Assembly: GCF_011075055.1 (NCBI RefSeq)
Contig: NC_058147.1
Location: 15,252,001 to 15,316,000 of the forward strand
DNA length: 64,000 nt
Direction of reading: 5' to 3'
DNA from: Mangifera indica
Lineage: Eukaryota; Streptophyta; Magnoliopsida; Sapindales; Anacardiaceae
Under the pieces are notes generated by a model. The model worked only from the letters and a program-made list of their open reading frames with translations, was not told the DNA's origin and did no database searches. The translations under genes were made by a program, and so were the position numbers. Positions 47,798 to 60,184 of the stretch are shown in pieces; position 1 is the stretch's first letter; the number at the start of each line of letters is the position of its first letter.

Positions 47798-48720
47798 GCG
47801 AGAAATAGTCGTTTGGCCATTTAGAAAACTAAACGTTGAAATACCCTAGGATGACAAAAACTGAAAAATCGATTTGATATTTGAAAAGTATATGTTGAAA
47901 TATCCTAGAATGATAACAATAAAAAAATTGGACTAAAATTTGAAAACTACACATCCAAAAACCTTAAAATGATAAATATCAAAACATGAAACTAAAATTC
48001 GAAAACTATTTGTCGAAATACTCTAGAATGTCAAAAAATGAAAAATCGCTCAAAAATTCAAAAATTACAAGCCAAAATATCCTAAAATAACAAAAAAAAA
48101 ACCTGAATTTTGAAAACTAAACGTTGAAATACCTTGGAATGACAAAAACCAAAAAATAGGTCTAAAATTTGAGAAGTACATATTGAAATACGCTAGAATG
48201 ACAATAATAAAAAAATTGGAGTAAAATTTGAAAACTATATGTTCAAAAACCTTAAAATGACAAATATAAAAATACGGAACTGAAATTCAACAACTATACC
48301 TTAAAATACTCTAAACTATCAAAATTTGAAAAATCACTCAAAAATTTAAAAAATACACGTCGAAATATCCTAAAATGAAAAAAATAAAAAAAAACATACC
48401 TAAATTTAGGAAACTAAACATTGAAATAACTTAGAAATAAAAAAACCGAAATATCGATCTGAAATTCGAAAATTAAAGCACAAAAATAAATAGTCTTGAA
48501 ATTCAAAAACTACAAGTCGAAAAACTCTAAAACAAGAAATATAGACATGAAATTCGAAAATAGCTTAGTATGACAAAAATCAAAAAATTATTCTGAAACT
48601 CAGAAATTACATCGAAAAACAAACCTAGAACTCAAATTCGAAAACTACACATTAAAGAACTCTAAAATAGGAAAAACGAATAAGAAATTTGAAAACTACA
48701 TATAAAAAAAGGCTAAAAGT

Positions 48721-49823
48721 GAAAAAACATCAGTTACCTCTTTATATATTTTCTACTTTCTCACAGATCCTATAGTTTTTCTTTGCTCCCTTATCAATTT
48801 TTCTTATTTCCCATAGGTCCTATAATTTCAAAAAATTAAATTTCCCCCCAACCCCCCTATTCTCCATGTTCCCCGGATCACCCCCAGGTTACTATTCAAA
48901 ATTCCCTCCCCCCCTCTAAGGGTTCCCCCACTCTCCCCTAGGTCCTGACTATTTCAAAAATTATATTCTCCCCCCTCCCATATGACATTGTTCCAACCCA
49001 AGGGAGATTTTATTCACCCTGAGAAATCTCTAGCGAAACGAAGGAATTTTCCAATCGAAAATCATCACTTCAGCCTCCAATTTCAACAAAAATAAAATCT
49101 ACACATCCTACAACATAATAACCCCAAAAAATTCAGTCAAAACAAACAAGAATCAAAATATTTTATGTCTTATTCAAAATCAAAATCCTAAACATTCAAC
49201 GCTAAAAAACTTTATCAAATCAGAATAATCCTAATAATAAAATAATTCAAACAAAAGTACGAATCATGTACTAACCTTCTTTGTTATTTTAGTCACCCAA
49301 AAACATGAAAAATGTTAGCAAAATTCCAAAGAAGTTGAACGAACATTGACCCTGTGAAAGGCCCATGATTTTCTTTGAATTCCAAGAAAGACTCAAGGAA
49401 AATTTAGGTGAGGATATGAAATATTTTTAGTTTATATACAAAGACATTTTAGTAATTATAGTTAAATAAAGCATTTTTACTTAATATTTAACTTTTAGGA
49501 CAATTTTCTTAGACCCCTATTGTTTTGGTTAATTCATTTAATTTCCCTAATTTATTATTGACTTTTTATTAAAATATAATTATAGTGATAATAAAAGAAT
49601 AGTGATATAATAAGAGTCCTTGTAAATTTCTCCAATGGTAACAAATTCTTTTGAAACATAAAATTCCACCTCTATAACCAAAAAAAAAAAAAATGTCATT
49701 ACAAATGGATTATTAATGTCAAATGGCATATAAAAAGATCGATAATCTAAGCCTATGCATGAAAAATTTATCGCAAAATAATCCGATCGATATTATAGAC
49801 GAAGCCAGAGCATCATTTGAACA
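48721..49823. other. Intergenic DNA with a C-rich tract, downstream of the GDPD gene
   Basis: A strikingly C-rich plus strand lies at 48835-48985 (several runs of five to seven C). The rest is AT-rich, without a gene. The 3' UTR of the GDPD gene should lie at its right end. Confidence 0.45.
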
Positions 49824-52800
49824 CTATCTTTGCACAGAAAAACCGTCTTCGAGGCATTGAGTTCTGACTTCTTGCATCACAACTCTAAGTGAAGTGGGAT
49901 CGCTTGTAACAATGGCATCAATGCCTTCGTACAACATCTTTCTCATCAAATCCTCATCATCAACAGTCCAAGAATATACCTTTTTATTCCTCCTGTTACA
50001 AATGACTCATTAAACATAAAATTGTTTCTATATGTAAATTTAACAGAAAAAAACTGAGTAAATTTATTTGATCTCTCCTATGATTTAATTAAAGAATATT
50101 ACATGATACTAGTTTCGAACTTTTTTGAATGAGATTCCATCTCCAAATGTAGAGCTTTGAAGTTCATACCTGCGAAGAATACTCACAAGCTTTCCGTCAA
50201 TCAATGGGTGGTAGACACCAACCACTTTAGCTTTTTTAATCCTTAATAAGTTGTTTCTAATTCCAGTTTTTGGATCCACCATGACAATGTAGCCCACCTG
50301 CACCAACAGCATCTACAGATAAACACATCTTTAAAACTGTCATTGAATGTTCATACCAAAACTGTTTGATCGTGGTCAACAATAAGAAAAAGCTTTTCCC
50401 ACGCACTTATCCCTCAGAAATAACACATTGAGAATATATTTACTGCTAATCAACAAGAAAATTGCAAAGAAGAGATTAAAAGGAGAGAAGAAAAAAAGAA
50501 TAAAAAACCTATTAGAACAGCCTCAATTCAACAAGTGCTGTTTCCGAATAACCTTTCCCCAACCAAATGACCACATCTTAACATGATAAAAGGCATTGTC
50601 CCAGTAAAAGCAAATTGATTATCGAAATAAGAGAAATTCTAGTAACAGTCTCCTTTCGGCACGTACAAAAAACAAAACCAACAACTCTTGCTACAATAAC
50701 AGACAATAAATGAATCACAAACAGAAGATATAAGATTCACAAAGACAATGAAGAAAAAAGAGTACTGCTAGCACTTTCTTCAGAAGATTAATAAAAAGTA
50801 ATGTTGTGCTATTCTACTACAAATGAATGGGCCAAGTGAAAAATAGTTACATATTTCCACCAATTTTCATAATTTTTACAAAAAACATGAGAGTTTTAGA
50901 TGGTTACCAAGTGATGAAATCTGTTTAAATGGTTGTAGAGACTAATTCACGTAATTTTGTGTCCTGATATTGTATTCATTAGAGTACGATAATAAAGATA
51001 AAGACTTCCATGGCTCACAAGCTTGCATGGTAGGGAAAAACATAGAGCCAGATGTTATCTTCTCCGCCTCAACTGTCGTGACAAGAATATATAGTGATAA
51101 GTCAAAACTTCTAAACCAAGAAAAATATTTATCTTCACTATTTGAACTCTAAAAGTAACCTCATTCGATGGAAGACATTACACGACCTTCCTATAAATAG
51201 CTTTTTAAAAAAATTTTCTTCACTTTCTCAACCGCTTTTTTTTTTTTTTGGGTAAGTACTTCCTCAACTGTTTAATAGACAACCTGCTTAGACTCTCCTC
51301 ATTTCTCTTATTCTAACAAATGCAATCAAATCAAAACTAAACATATTAGTGAATGAATTTTATAATCCTTCAACAAGATTATTGACAATTTGTGTAGTGA
51401 AGTGAAAGGTCTCCCTTGTGAAAAATCAGGGTTTGAATAGTATGATCTCTCATATAAAAAAAACTTAGATTAATTAACTTGAGATTGAATAACGAGGTGC
51501 AACAAAAAACAAAACCTTGACGTATTAAGTACAATGGTTGCGGGTACAATTACTATGCCCCGAGTTTACCTGTTCGACGAAGTTAGGCAAGGTCCCAATC
51601 ATTAAAAAAAAAACACATTATTAACAATTTGTCATTCATTATACGTTTAGAACTACAAACTTTCTTTTCTTATGGCTCTTTGTAGAAAGGGCACTCTTAA
51701 CCAATTTTCCTCCCTCCTCATCAATGGCATAAGGCCACTTAGTAATATGAGAGTGGCATTGAAGGTCCAACTACTTATAAAATTATGAAATCATGTGAAA
51801 ACATAAAGTTGATTGATTAAATTATTGCCTTACAAAAGTTGTTCAAGAGCCTGTAGAAATTGTTTATGGCCTTAACCAACAAAAACTTATAGTACATATG
51901 CAATAAGCAAGATAATTTCCATAAAGACCTTAAATAATTTTTAGACAATTATTTAAGGTCCAAAAATTACTTAGAACCCAGAACAACTTCTGTGAGGCCC
52001 TAAAATTGAACCATGTAAAACCTGGGATAGTTCTCATACGGTCCAAATAATTTCCATTTTTGGACAAAATCTATAGAGCTCAACAAAAGAAAATTTTTTG
52101 CCAGCATAAAAATCAAAGCTAAAATGGAGGTACTTGAAACATAAGCCATAGGGGCATTTGGATAATTTTGCACCATTGGCTGCTTTAAAAAACTCAGCAG
52201 GTTGAATTTTAGGAGGGGAAGATCTCATTTTTTAAGCTGCTGGTCAACAAACTTTGACTGTCAATTCTAGTCTATTTTAGGGAAGTTATTGGACAAGCTA
52301 TGTATTGCTTCGAAACTCATTTCAGGCTTTATCTATCAAACTAACATTTGCCTCTGGTTATTCATGAAACACACAGATCAAGCCCTTAAAGCTGATACAA
52401 TTTTCTTCAATTTCCAGCCTGTTACAAGGCGAACTATACATCATTTGGAAACTCTTTTGTGGGCTTGATAGATAAAAGACAAGGAAAGCTTTGAAACAAT
52501 AGTAACTTGCCGAAAGTTGAACAAAATCATACTAAATTCAAGGGCACAATATGTGCATTGCAAAAAAAAAAAAAAAGAGAGAGTGTGTGAGTGTTAGCTA
52601 GACTGATAAAACATGAAACAAGTTTTAAAATGACATATAGCTTGCTTGTTAACCAAATAGACAAAATTGTGATACAGACAAATAAAACATGAAACAAGTT
52701 TTAAAAACAAATGGACAAATTGTGATTCTCGCAATTAAAATTGTTATAATAAGATTAATATAATATAAACGAGAGAAATTGTCTTTTCATTATGATCAAC

Positions 52801-55078
52801 ATCATTATCATACTACCATTACCATCGTCACAATTTTCATCCTCTTCAAGCAAAAAAGCAGATAATCAAATTTGATACCTTCAAATTAGAAACTAATATA
52901 TACTTACTACAACATTTGATACATAGTATTCAGATCATCATCCTTGACAACTTCATTAACAACCCGACAAATCATAAGCCTACATGGTTAAAATGTTCAT
53001 ATGTTTTTCAGATTATAGCATTCACATCTATTATGGCATTTATTAACATTATGCAGACCCCCTAATTTTAAATTCATCACAGACTTTTGTTATTGATAAT
53101 ATTTTCCATTTAAGTTGTCTTTGTTAAAATTTCGTCATAGACTACTGTTAGAACTAATATTTAAGTAAAATAAACATGGGCAGTTATTAAGCATTAAAGG
53201 GCAGTCTTGAAGCATTCAAGGACAATTATGAAGCACTCAAGTGCAATTATGAAATATGGATGGGCAGTTATGAAGCAATTAAGGCAGTTATGAAATGGAT
53301 AAGTATAAAAGAGAGACTGGGGAAGGAGAGAGAAGGAAGAAAATTTGAGTTTTTGGGCCACCTTGATTGTGGGTAGCCTAGCCTTATGGGTGATTTTGGA
53401 GATTTTTGGCACCTTGAATGGCTGGAATTGGGAGGCCCCAACTCCTTGAATTGTCAATTTATCCTTGTAAATACCATTTTATCCAAAAAATTGTTTATTT
53501 GTTTATTTGTTGTGTTGATTGTCGTTTTTTATTAAAAATGGTACGGTTCCAAACAAAATAGTATCATAACAACTATGAATTATGAAAATGGAGAGGATCA
53601 ATTTAATGAAGGATATGATTGAGAATGGATCAACAATTCACGGAAGAAGATGACTTCTCAATTTTTCCATCTTGAGGACAAGGTGGTTCTCAAAAGGGTA
53701 GGTAATGTTAAGACTAATATTTAGGTGGGCAAGCATAAAAGAGCGATTGAAGGAGGAAGGAAACGAAATAAAATTGGAGTTTTTGTGCAACCTTTGGTTG
53801 TGAGCAGCCTTAGGATTGATTAGGGAGGTTTTCAATGCCTTGAATGGTCGGAAATAAGAGGCTCTAACTCCTCCAATTGTCTATTTATCCTTGTAAATAT
53901 CACTATATTGAAATATTGCTTTTGTAAAAAATTGTTACAATTCCAAATCTAAGAGAACTAAGACAATATTTAAATCAGAGAGGCTTACATAATGTTAATT
54001 GAACCTAAAGGGGTGAATGATGATATTAAAGCCATTTTTCTGATTGAAGAATGCCTATATACTCCAAAAAGCTTATACATAACTCCAATAGTTCATCCAA
54101 TTTATTTTTCTTATCACCAAATGATAAAGCATACCAAGAGTTTTTTTTAAAGGTTTCACTAATTAATCTATTTAGAGTGTTTACCACCTACATTACTTTT
54201 CGAGTTCAAATTTTTGTTGCATTTCACAAGCATATTTTCAGTTCTTGAAGTTCACTTGCATTGTAATTTAATCTTCAACATCCAATTAAAACTGTGCAAT
54301 GCTATGCAAAGAAAAATATTAGATGCCTTGTCTGAGCATTCTATAAAATTTCAATAATAAACTTAAAACCTTTTTTTGTACTTTGGCTAGAATAGAAACA
54401 ATAACAATTGACAAATCTTGAATCCAGTTAAGAAGGTGATTGGCATACCACTATATTGAAGCTAAAGTTTATCATGATTATGCTATGGCCACTTTTTTTG
54501 CTTTTGCTAGATTCGATAACAATTATAGATTAATCAAAAGGGAAACATTTACATCCTAAGATAAAAGCATCAAGTCTAACTATACTGTTTGGTTTTCTCA
54601 TGAAAGTGTGACAATAATGATGGTGATAGAAATTAGATGATGAAGAAAATTTTGATTGTCTACAAAATAAATGAATGTTCATTTGACCCTAAAAAAGATG
54701 ATGTAAAGTTATACAAATTGTTGAAAAAAGAAGAATATTATTATATTTCAATTTATTTAAAAAATTCGAACTTGTCAATTATTATCAAAAGAGGTGCACC
54801 AATGCTCACAGCAACATATTACTCCATCCTATGAGTTCATAATTTTATAACTTATGTTTGAAATTCATTTTTTCAAATGGCTATTCTCCAAGGTTTGTAG
54901 TAACTTAGAGTGACAGAAAAACCACACAATAGTTCACATCAATAATGAGAAAATCCAGAAGAGATAAAACAGTGACACAACTTCTTACCGTAACATCAGA
55001 TGACAGTCTGATTATATCCCTTACTAAATTGTCACTTTTGGCCCAAACAAGGCAATTCTTACATCTTGTCCTTTGAAC
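49824..55078 (-). CDS. Glycerophosphodiester phosphodiesterase family, C-terminal exons only
   Basis: The family hydrolyses glycerophosphodiesters to glycerol-3-phosphate and an alcohol. Three minus-strand exons join in frame: 55078-54989 (VQRTRCKNCLVWAKSDNLV start), 50297-50170 (VGYIVMVDPKTGIRNNLLRI start) and 49992-49824 (KKVYSWTVDDEDLMRKMLYE, then GIDAIVTSDPTSL), ending at TAG 49824-49826. All borders are GT-AG with matching phases. These about 128 residues are the second half of the TIM-barrel domain, including the late WTV-D and DAIVTS-P motifs. The first half with the catalytic HRG and Glu residues was not found up to 64000, so the gene is either very long or 5'-truncated. No stop interrupts the visible exons. 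A GDPD4-like identity is possible. Confidence 0.82.
51385..51614 (+). mobile_element. SINE candidate
   Basis: A tRNA-like head is suggested by tagtgaagtgaaagg (A-box-like, near 51395) and cagggtttgaatag (B-box-like, near 51428), about 30 bases apart. The body ends tcccaatcattaaaaaaaaa, with a poly-A tail at about 51603-51612. I could not define target duplications. This is inference from promoter-box layout. Confidence 0.4.
53146..53949 (+). mobile_element. TRIM-like miniature or internally deleted LTR retrotransposon
   Basis: Two diverged direct LTRs (53146-53555 and 53706-53949) share the order tgttagaactaatattta, a TATA-like agtataaaagag, and the tail aatt-tccttgtaaata. About 150 bp lie between them: a degraded primer site (tagtatcataac near 53559) and, near 53672-53705, ttgaggacaaggtggttctc, which reads as the LEDKVVLK tail of a gypsy pol. 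So gag and pol are deleted and only the two ends remain. Confidence 0.75.
53178..53302. repeat. 21-bp minisatellite in the left LTR only
   Basis: Six units start at 53178, 53199, 53220, 53241, 53262 and 53283 with words like gggcagttatgaagcattaa. The array ends just before the TATA-like aagtataaaagag (53301 onward). The right LTR has only a stub (gtgggcaag) at the same place. Confidence 0.85.
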
Positions 55079-55970
55079 CTGCATTTGTTTGAAATTAAAA
55101 CCTCAGTGCCATAGTTGGACAAATATGTCAATTAAATATAATGATAGTAAAATGCAATTGTTGGTTCTACATCCTTCAAGAGTACTGAAAGTTGATATTT
55201 GACATGAGTTTTTTCCTCAAATGCTCTTGAGAAATATAACAAAAGTCTCACATGTTAATTGGAATCACCATTTTCTTTAATTATGGATGCCACCATGGAT
55301 TAAAGGTTCCACCTATATTAGCAGCACCAGCAGAAAGCAAACTAGTAACCATTTCTACAAAGAGACTATGTCATCCAAACACCAATAAACTACACAAAGT
55401 TAACAACCACTGATAAATGTTAGACCCCAAGGTGATTTGAAAATCACAAAAACAAGTTTAAACAAAAATTTTAAGCTAAGAAAAATGCAATGGATTTATA
55501 ACCATTTTAAGATTTAAGCTCCCCCTCTCAACAGCCTATAAACTCCCCCTTTCGAAAACATTTTAAGGACTATGTTTACCAAGTTTTCAATATGCCATCA
55601 TCAATTCATTCTGCATTACTACCAAGTTCATAACCAACATACCAACATAACAAAACCTCATATTATCAATTCATTTCATTTGCATATACCAACACAACAC
55701 ATACTCATTCATCAAGATCATTGACATATACCAACACATATAAGTTCAATATCCAGATCCAACTACATTAGTTCAACTATAATCTAATTACACAAAATAA
55801 GTTCAACTACACAAGATAAGTCAAGTTCATCATGAAATGTGAGCAATGTTCCTCAATTTCCTATTTTAAAAGAAAAATGAGAAAGTGCAAAAAAAAAAAA
55901 AAAAATTTAAAAGATGCATGAAACAAAAGGGCACAAAAGGCAGAGGCATATCATTCATTCTCATTGAAAG
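55079..55970. other. Upstream of the last recognised GDPD exon, nothing recognised
   Basis: AT-rich, with short (a)n runs and repeated accaacacat words near 55630-55740. I searched by eye for further GDPD exons on the minus strand and found none. Confidence 0.4.
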
Positions 55971-56540
55971 AATTTGATAACTAAATTCTCAAACTTCTTC
56001 ACTCAGGCAATCAAATCTCTTATCAAAGTAATTCATCCTTGCGCCCACCCTTTCGCACAAGCTCTGTAGTAATGTGTTTATGTGCTCCACACTTCAGTTG
56101 ATTACTTCCAAATATTGTATAACAGTCAGGGATTGTTCCTCAACCCTTAGACAGTCCTAACGCGTTTTCCTACATGCATTGTGCTTGACTCTGGCATAGA
56201 TGAAGCAATCAAATTGGCATTGTCACCAACTGTACCAACTAATTTCCATCCATATTTGCCATCTTTCTAAATAACTTTCATGCAAAAATGTGATTTTGCA
56301 ATTAACCAATTAGCCTTAGAAAATTTCTTCACAAAACTCTCATTTTAATCTTCAAGATCAACTACTAAAATTTGAGCAATTAATCAATATTCCAAAGTCA
56401 ATGTCCATAGAGACTTCCTTTACATCACTTAGTTTTCTAATGAACCATCGAATTGTGTCTACTTGTTTACCCTTAATAGTTGCCTCCAAAACCATATCCT
56501 TAATGTTCACATGACTATTTATGTTCCTTCACGCAGTTAA
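55971..56540 (-). pseudogene. Degraded coding remnant of a plant transposon-type protein (tentative)
   Basis: Minus-strand pieces read DTIRWFIRKLSDVKEVSMDI, then, after stops, LLQSLCERVGARMNYFDKRF. The style resembles plant transposon-associated proteins, but I cannot name a domain with certainty. Several stops break it. Confidence 0.3.
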
Positions 56541-56603
56541 AATGTAGGTTATCATCCTACAAAGAATACGCAACATCTAACTCATCAACAATGTCAATTT
56601 AGA

Positions 56604-57131
56604 TGTATGGGGTTATAATGCCCATTGCCCGTAGAGGGCCCAGATGTTATCCAAGCAGCCTGAGAAATATATTCACGCAGCATACCTAGCCCACAAGTGT
56701 AGCCAAGGACAACCCAGAGGTGTGCAATGCAACAATCCAAGTTTTCTAGTCCACTTCTAGAATGTATGAACATATTTTCTTATAGAAGATTCTAGGTTAT
56801 TTGAATGTTGGAAGATACTTTTTGAGAAAGAACTATATAATATAAATATCTAAATTTTTTGGGACTCCTCTAGAATAATTTGTGCCTATTTAAAGGTGCA
56901 CTTGTACAACCCCAAAGGACACCAATACACAATTACATTCTAGCATATTCCTGCATTCTCATAGCCTTTCTTAATTCTTCCTTTCAGTGCTCTTTTTTGT
57001 GCATTCCCCCATTTTTGTTTTGCTTTAATCCTTCAATTGTTTCAAGCAACTTTCTGAGACAAAAGGCTAACTTAGCAAGAGTTTCAACTCAGTGCCACAT
57101 AGGTGTGTTGGTGAAACAATCAACCTAGATA
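56604..57131 (+). mobile_element. LTR of a further retrotransposon
   Basis: It begins near tgtatggggttataatgccc. A TATA-like tatttaaaggtgc at 56887 is followed by pyrimidine-rich sequence, and a tRNA-Met primer site (tggtatcagagc at 57134-57145) follows directly. There is no second LTR. The borders are approximate. Confidence 0.6.
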
Positions 57132-57714
57132 GGTGGTATCAGAGCACTCGTAAAAAAGAGGAAAATGCCTAGTTTTGGCGAACTTACCATGCACGAGGGA
57201 CGAGAATATGAGCAAAAGACTTAAGAAGATGTAAGGCAATGAAAAAAGAAATCTAGGGACATAATTGCGAACATGAACACAAGACTCAAGGTTAGAGCTT
57301 GCAATGGACAACAAAATCAACCAGTTTGGGGAATTGGCCAAGCACACCAACAAACTTGAAAGCAACAAGGAAAAGTTGCACAAGAAGATGCTACGTGCAC
57401 CCGATTTCATAGTTGAATCATGTCTTAACCAAGGGCTACAAAATATAAAGAAAAGAAGTTAGGGAATGAGAAGCATAATTCAAGAGAAGATTTTTTATCC
57501 AAGCTGCTCTACCCCGCCGCCTATAGTTGCCTCTCTAGACATCGGCAGGGACAATTCTAGGTTGAAGATATTGCATCTCCTTTTGTCATCCCATTTGGTG
57601 AGTTGATAAAGGTGGACGAGAATGACTTGAAGGATGACTTTAAGACAATTGAGTAGAAACCAAGGAAGTTGGCTAGGAAGAATCGAGAGCTCCAGTCCCA
57701 CCATCTTCCCATGA
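57132..57714 (+). mobile_element. Primer site and gag-like leader of the same element, truncated by LINE sequence
   Basis: After the primer site comes ATG 57166 (MPSFGELTMHEGREYEQK), then a stop, then charged pieces (NTRLKVRA, KLESNKEKLHKKMLRA) typical of a retroelement gag N-terminus. LINE endonuclease sequence takes over at about 57715. Confidence 0.45.
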
Positions 57715-59835
57715 ACAGATTTCGGAGTTTGGAACATTAGGGGTTTGAATTCCCCTATAAAGCAAAAAGAAGTGAAACATCTCATCGTGAATAACAATCT
57801 TGTCTTGGTAGCTATCTTAGAGACTAAGTTTATTTTTGGAGAATGGGTCTTTACGAATAACAACGATCTCAATCCTAAAGGTCGTATTTGGGTAGCTTGG
57901 AATCAATCAAGGGTTAATGTTAGGGTCACCCGAAAATTGGAGCAAGTGGTGCATTGAGAGGTAACTTTAAACAATTCATCTACCAAATCTTTTGTTTCTT
58001 TTGTTTATGGGTCCAACAACCCTAGTGAAAGAAGGATGCTTTGGGAGAATTTAGGGAGACAATCGGTAATGGCTAACGATGTGCCTTGGGTGGTTTTGGA
58101 GGACTTCAATGCAACTAGAAGCATGAATTAAAAGAGAGGTGGGGTGATTAGATGGGACTCATATGGGGAGGGTTTGAATAATTGTTCAATGATGCTTGTC
58201 TTGAGGATTTGAGGTTTATGGGTGCTTTCCTCAAGTGGAGCAACAATAGCAAAGGAAATAAAATAGATTGCAAGCTTGACAGAGCCCTAATAAATGAAAA
58301 GTGAGAGGAGATGTATTTCCAAGATCCTTGACAGTTTTCCATCCTAACGGTCTTTCAGATCATTGTCCTTGCATTGTTGAGTGGGGTATTGAAGAGAAGC
58401 AAAGAAGAGTCCCTTTCAAATTCTTCAACTTTTAGGCCAAACATCAAAAATTCATCCTTTTAGTTAAAGATATATGAAGTGAAGATGTGAGTGGAAGCCC
58501 TTTGTTGCGGGTTGTTACTAAACTCAAGAATATTAAAATGGCCTTAAAGGAGCTTAACAAAAAAAGTTTTGTTCTATCTCTTAAAAGGGTTAAAGACTTG
58601 TCAACAATTCACAAGATGAAAAGCGTTACAAAGAAGAAAAGGTGTTGGTCGGGAAACTTAGAAGATTAAGTTGGGTAAAAGAATCTATATTAAGGCAAAA
58701 ATCAAGGATTACTTGGTTCAAAGAAGGGGATAAAAATTCTAGCTACTTCTTCAAATGCAAGTAACAGGAATAAAAATGCAATGAATGGCATCTTCCTAAA
58801 GGATGGTTCCTTTTCCAACAAGATAAAGGTGATAAAAGAGGAGTTTGTAAAACACTTTAAGAAGATCTTTAACTAGCCAAGATAAAAGTTCAATGAGATG
58901 GGATTATTCGAGTTATTGGACTTTAGGGTTCCTTTGGAGATAGCTAATGACATGATAAAGAGGTCTCTTATGAGGAGATTATGAACACAATTTTCGCTAT
59001 GAATAATTATAAATCCTCAGAACAAAATGGGTTTAGTGCTCTCTTCTTCAAGGAATCATGAACATTGTAGGCAAGGAGGTATGTGATGCTCTTTTGCCAA
59101 AATGTATCAATCCCTCGTTTTGCAAAGACTTTGACCAATCTCTTGTAACAATGTTATCTACAAATTCATAATAAAGATTTTGCCCAATAGACTCAAAAAT
59201 ATCCTTCCTACTTCACTAACAAAGCACAATCAACCTTTGTGGTGGGAGAAATATTGGCGACAAAATTCTCCTTTGTCAAGAGCTTTTCCATAATTACCAC
59301 AAAGAAGATAAGAGGAACATATGTGCTATTACAGTTGATCTTATGAAAGCTTATAACATGGTCTATTGGCACTTCATCCTTACAATTCTCAAGACCATCA
59401 GTATTCTTAATGAGATTTTGGGTTGGATTACGCAATGTGTCACTACTCCTTCATTTTCTAATAACTTAAATGGAGAGCTTGTTGGTTTCTTTAAAAGCAC
59501 TAAAGGGGCTTAAACAAGGGGACTCCATTTCACCCTACCTTTTTGTCATTGCCATGGAAGTATTCTCCCGACTCATTGAGAAGGTGGTGGCTATGAAGGA
59601 GTTTTATTTCCGTTGGAGGTGTAAAGTGAGCAAGGTGTAAAGGGGAATCCAATTTTTTTTATAAAGTCGAGGTTAAGGTGGTGAAAATGGTGAAGAAAGC
59701 CTTGGACTTATTACACAAATGTAATAAGTCTTAACTTTGAGGAAGATGCCTTAGTAAGGTGAAGAAAGATGTTACTTTTTGTGTGGATTGCCTTGAGCCA
59801 AACTCACCAAGGATGATTGCAAGCCTTTACTTGAA

Positions 59836-59907
59836 AAAATTCTTGGGAGATTTACTTCTTGGATGAGCAAGAAAATTCTTGGGAGATTTACTTCTTGGAT
59901 GAGCAAA
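59836..59907. repeat. 36-bp tandem duplication in the LINE
   Basis: tcttgggagatttacttctt starts at 59841 and again at 59877; the two units are nearly identical. 36 bp keeps the frame. Confidence 0.9.
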
Positions 59908-60090
59908 TTAGTCACTTATGTGGGGAGACTCATGCTTACAAAAGTCATATTATTTAGTGTCCAAAGTCCACAAGGAAATTGATGTCAATTTAAGAACCTT
60001 CTTTTGGTCGGGGGTGAAATTAATAAACACAAAACTAAGGTGGCTTGGGATAAGATTTGTGTTCCTAAGGAAGGGGGTTTGGGTCTTATG

Positions 60091-60184
60091 GCTAGTAAAG
60101 AGTGGAACAAGGCAGTCATCTCCAAACATGTTTGGAAGCTAGTAAAGAGTGGAACAAGGCAGCCATCTCTAAACATGTTTGGAA
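60091..60184. repeat. 47-bp tandem duplication in the LINE
   Basis: gctagtaaagagtggaacaa starts at 60091 and 60138. The copies differ at two or three bases. 47 is not a multiple of three, so it shifts the frame. Confidence 0.9.

Larger units (their letters stand above)
46558..47818. mobile_element. Long-armed MULE-like foldback element (copy 2) inside the minisatellite
   Basis: The left arm (gaccaaacgactatttccca) and right arm on the minus strand (ggccaaacgactatttctcg) pair and stay similar for about 120 bp, interrupted on the right by a nested hAT MITE. An exact 9-bp duplication flanks it. Subterminal ccccct-rich zones resemble those of the element at 20403. The core (46780-47240) is GC-rich with repeated gacgatcgtcttccc words. 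I see no transposase, so it is non-autonomous. Confidence 0.88.
46220..48720. repeat. Minisatellite array of ~58-bp monomers with a five-monomer higher-order period
   Basis: Monomers contain words like ttgaaataccctagaatgac and end ttcgaaaac. Every fifth monomer matches best: the marker ctaaacgttgaaat starts at 47829 and 48117, and ctaaacattgaaat at 48414, giving periods of 288 and 297 bp. The same order of monomers is seen left of an inserted element (46254-46557). After about 48430 the array decays. No coding signal is seen. Confidence 0.8.
50298..54988 (-). other. 4.7-kb intron of the GDPD gene
   Basis: Donor gtaaga after ACG and acceptor ttggtgcag before GTG GGC, phase 0. It holds a miniature LTR element (53146-53949), a SINE candidate (51385-51614) and otherwise AT-rich sequence. 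No additional exon is needed between the two flanking exons. Confidence 0.8.

Noticed and set aside
53194..53457. Minus-strand 87-codon frame with FIIALECF-like repeats
   Set aside because: The repeats are the translation of the 21-bp LTR minisatellite (21 is a multiple of three), not a gene.
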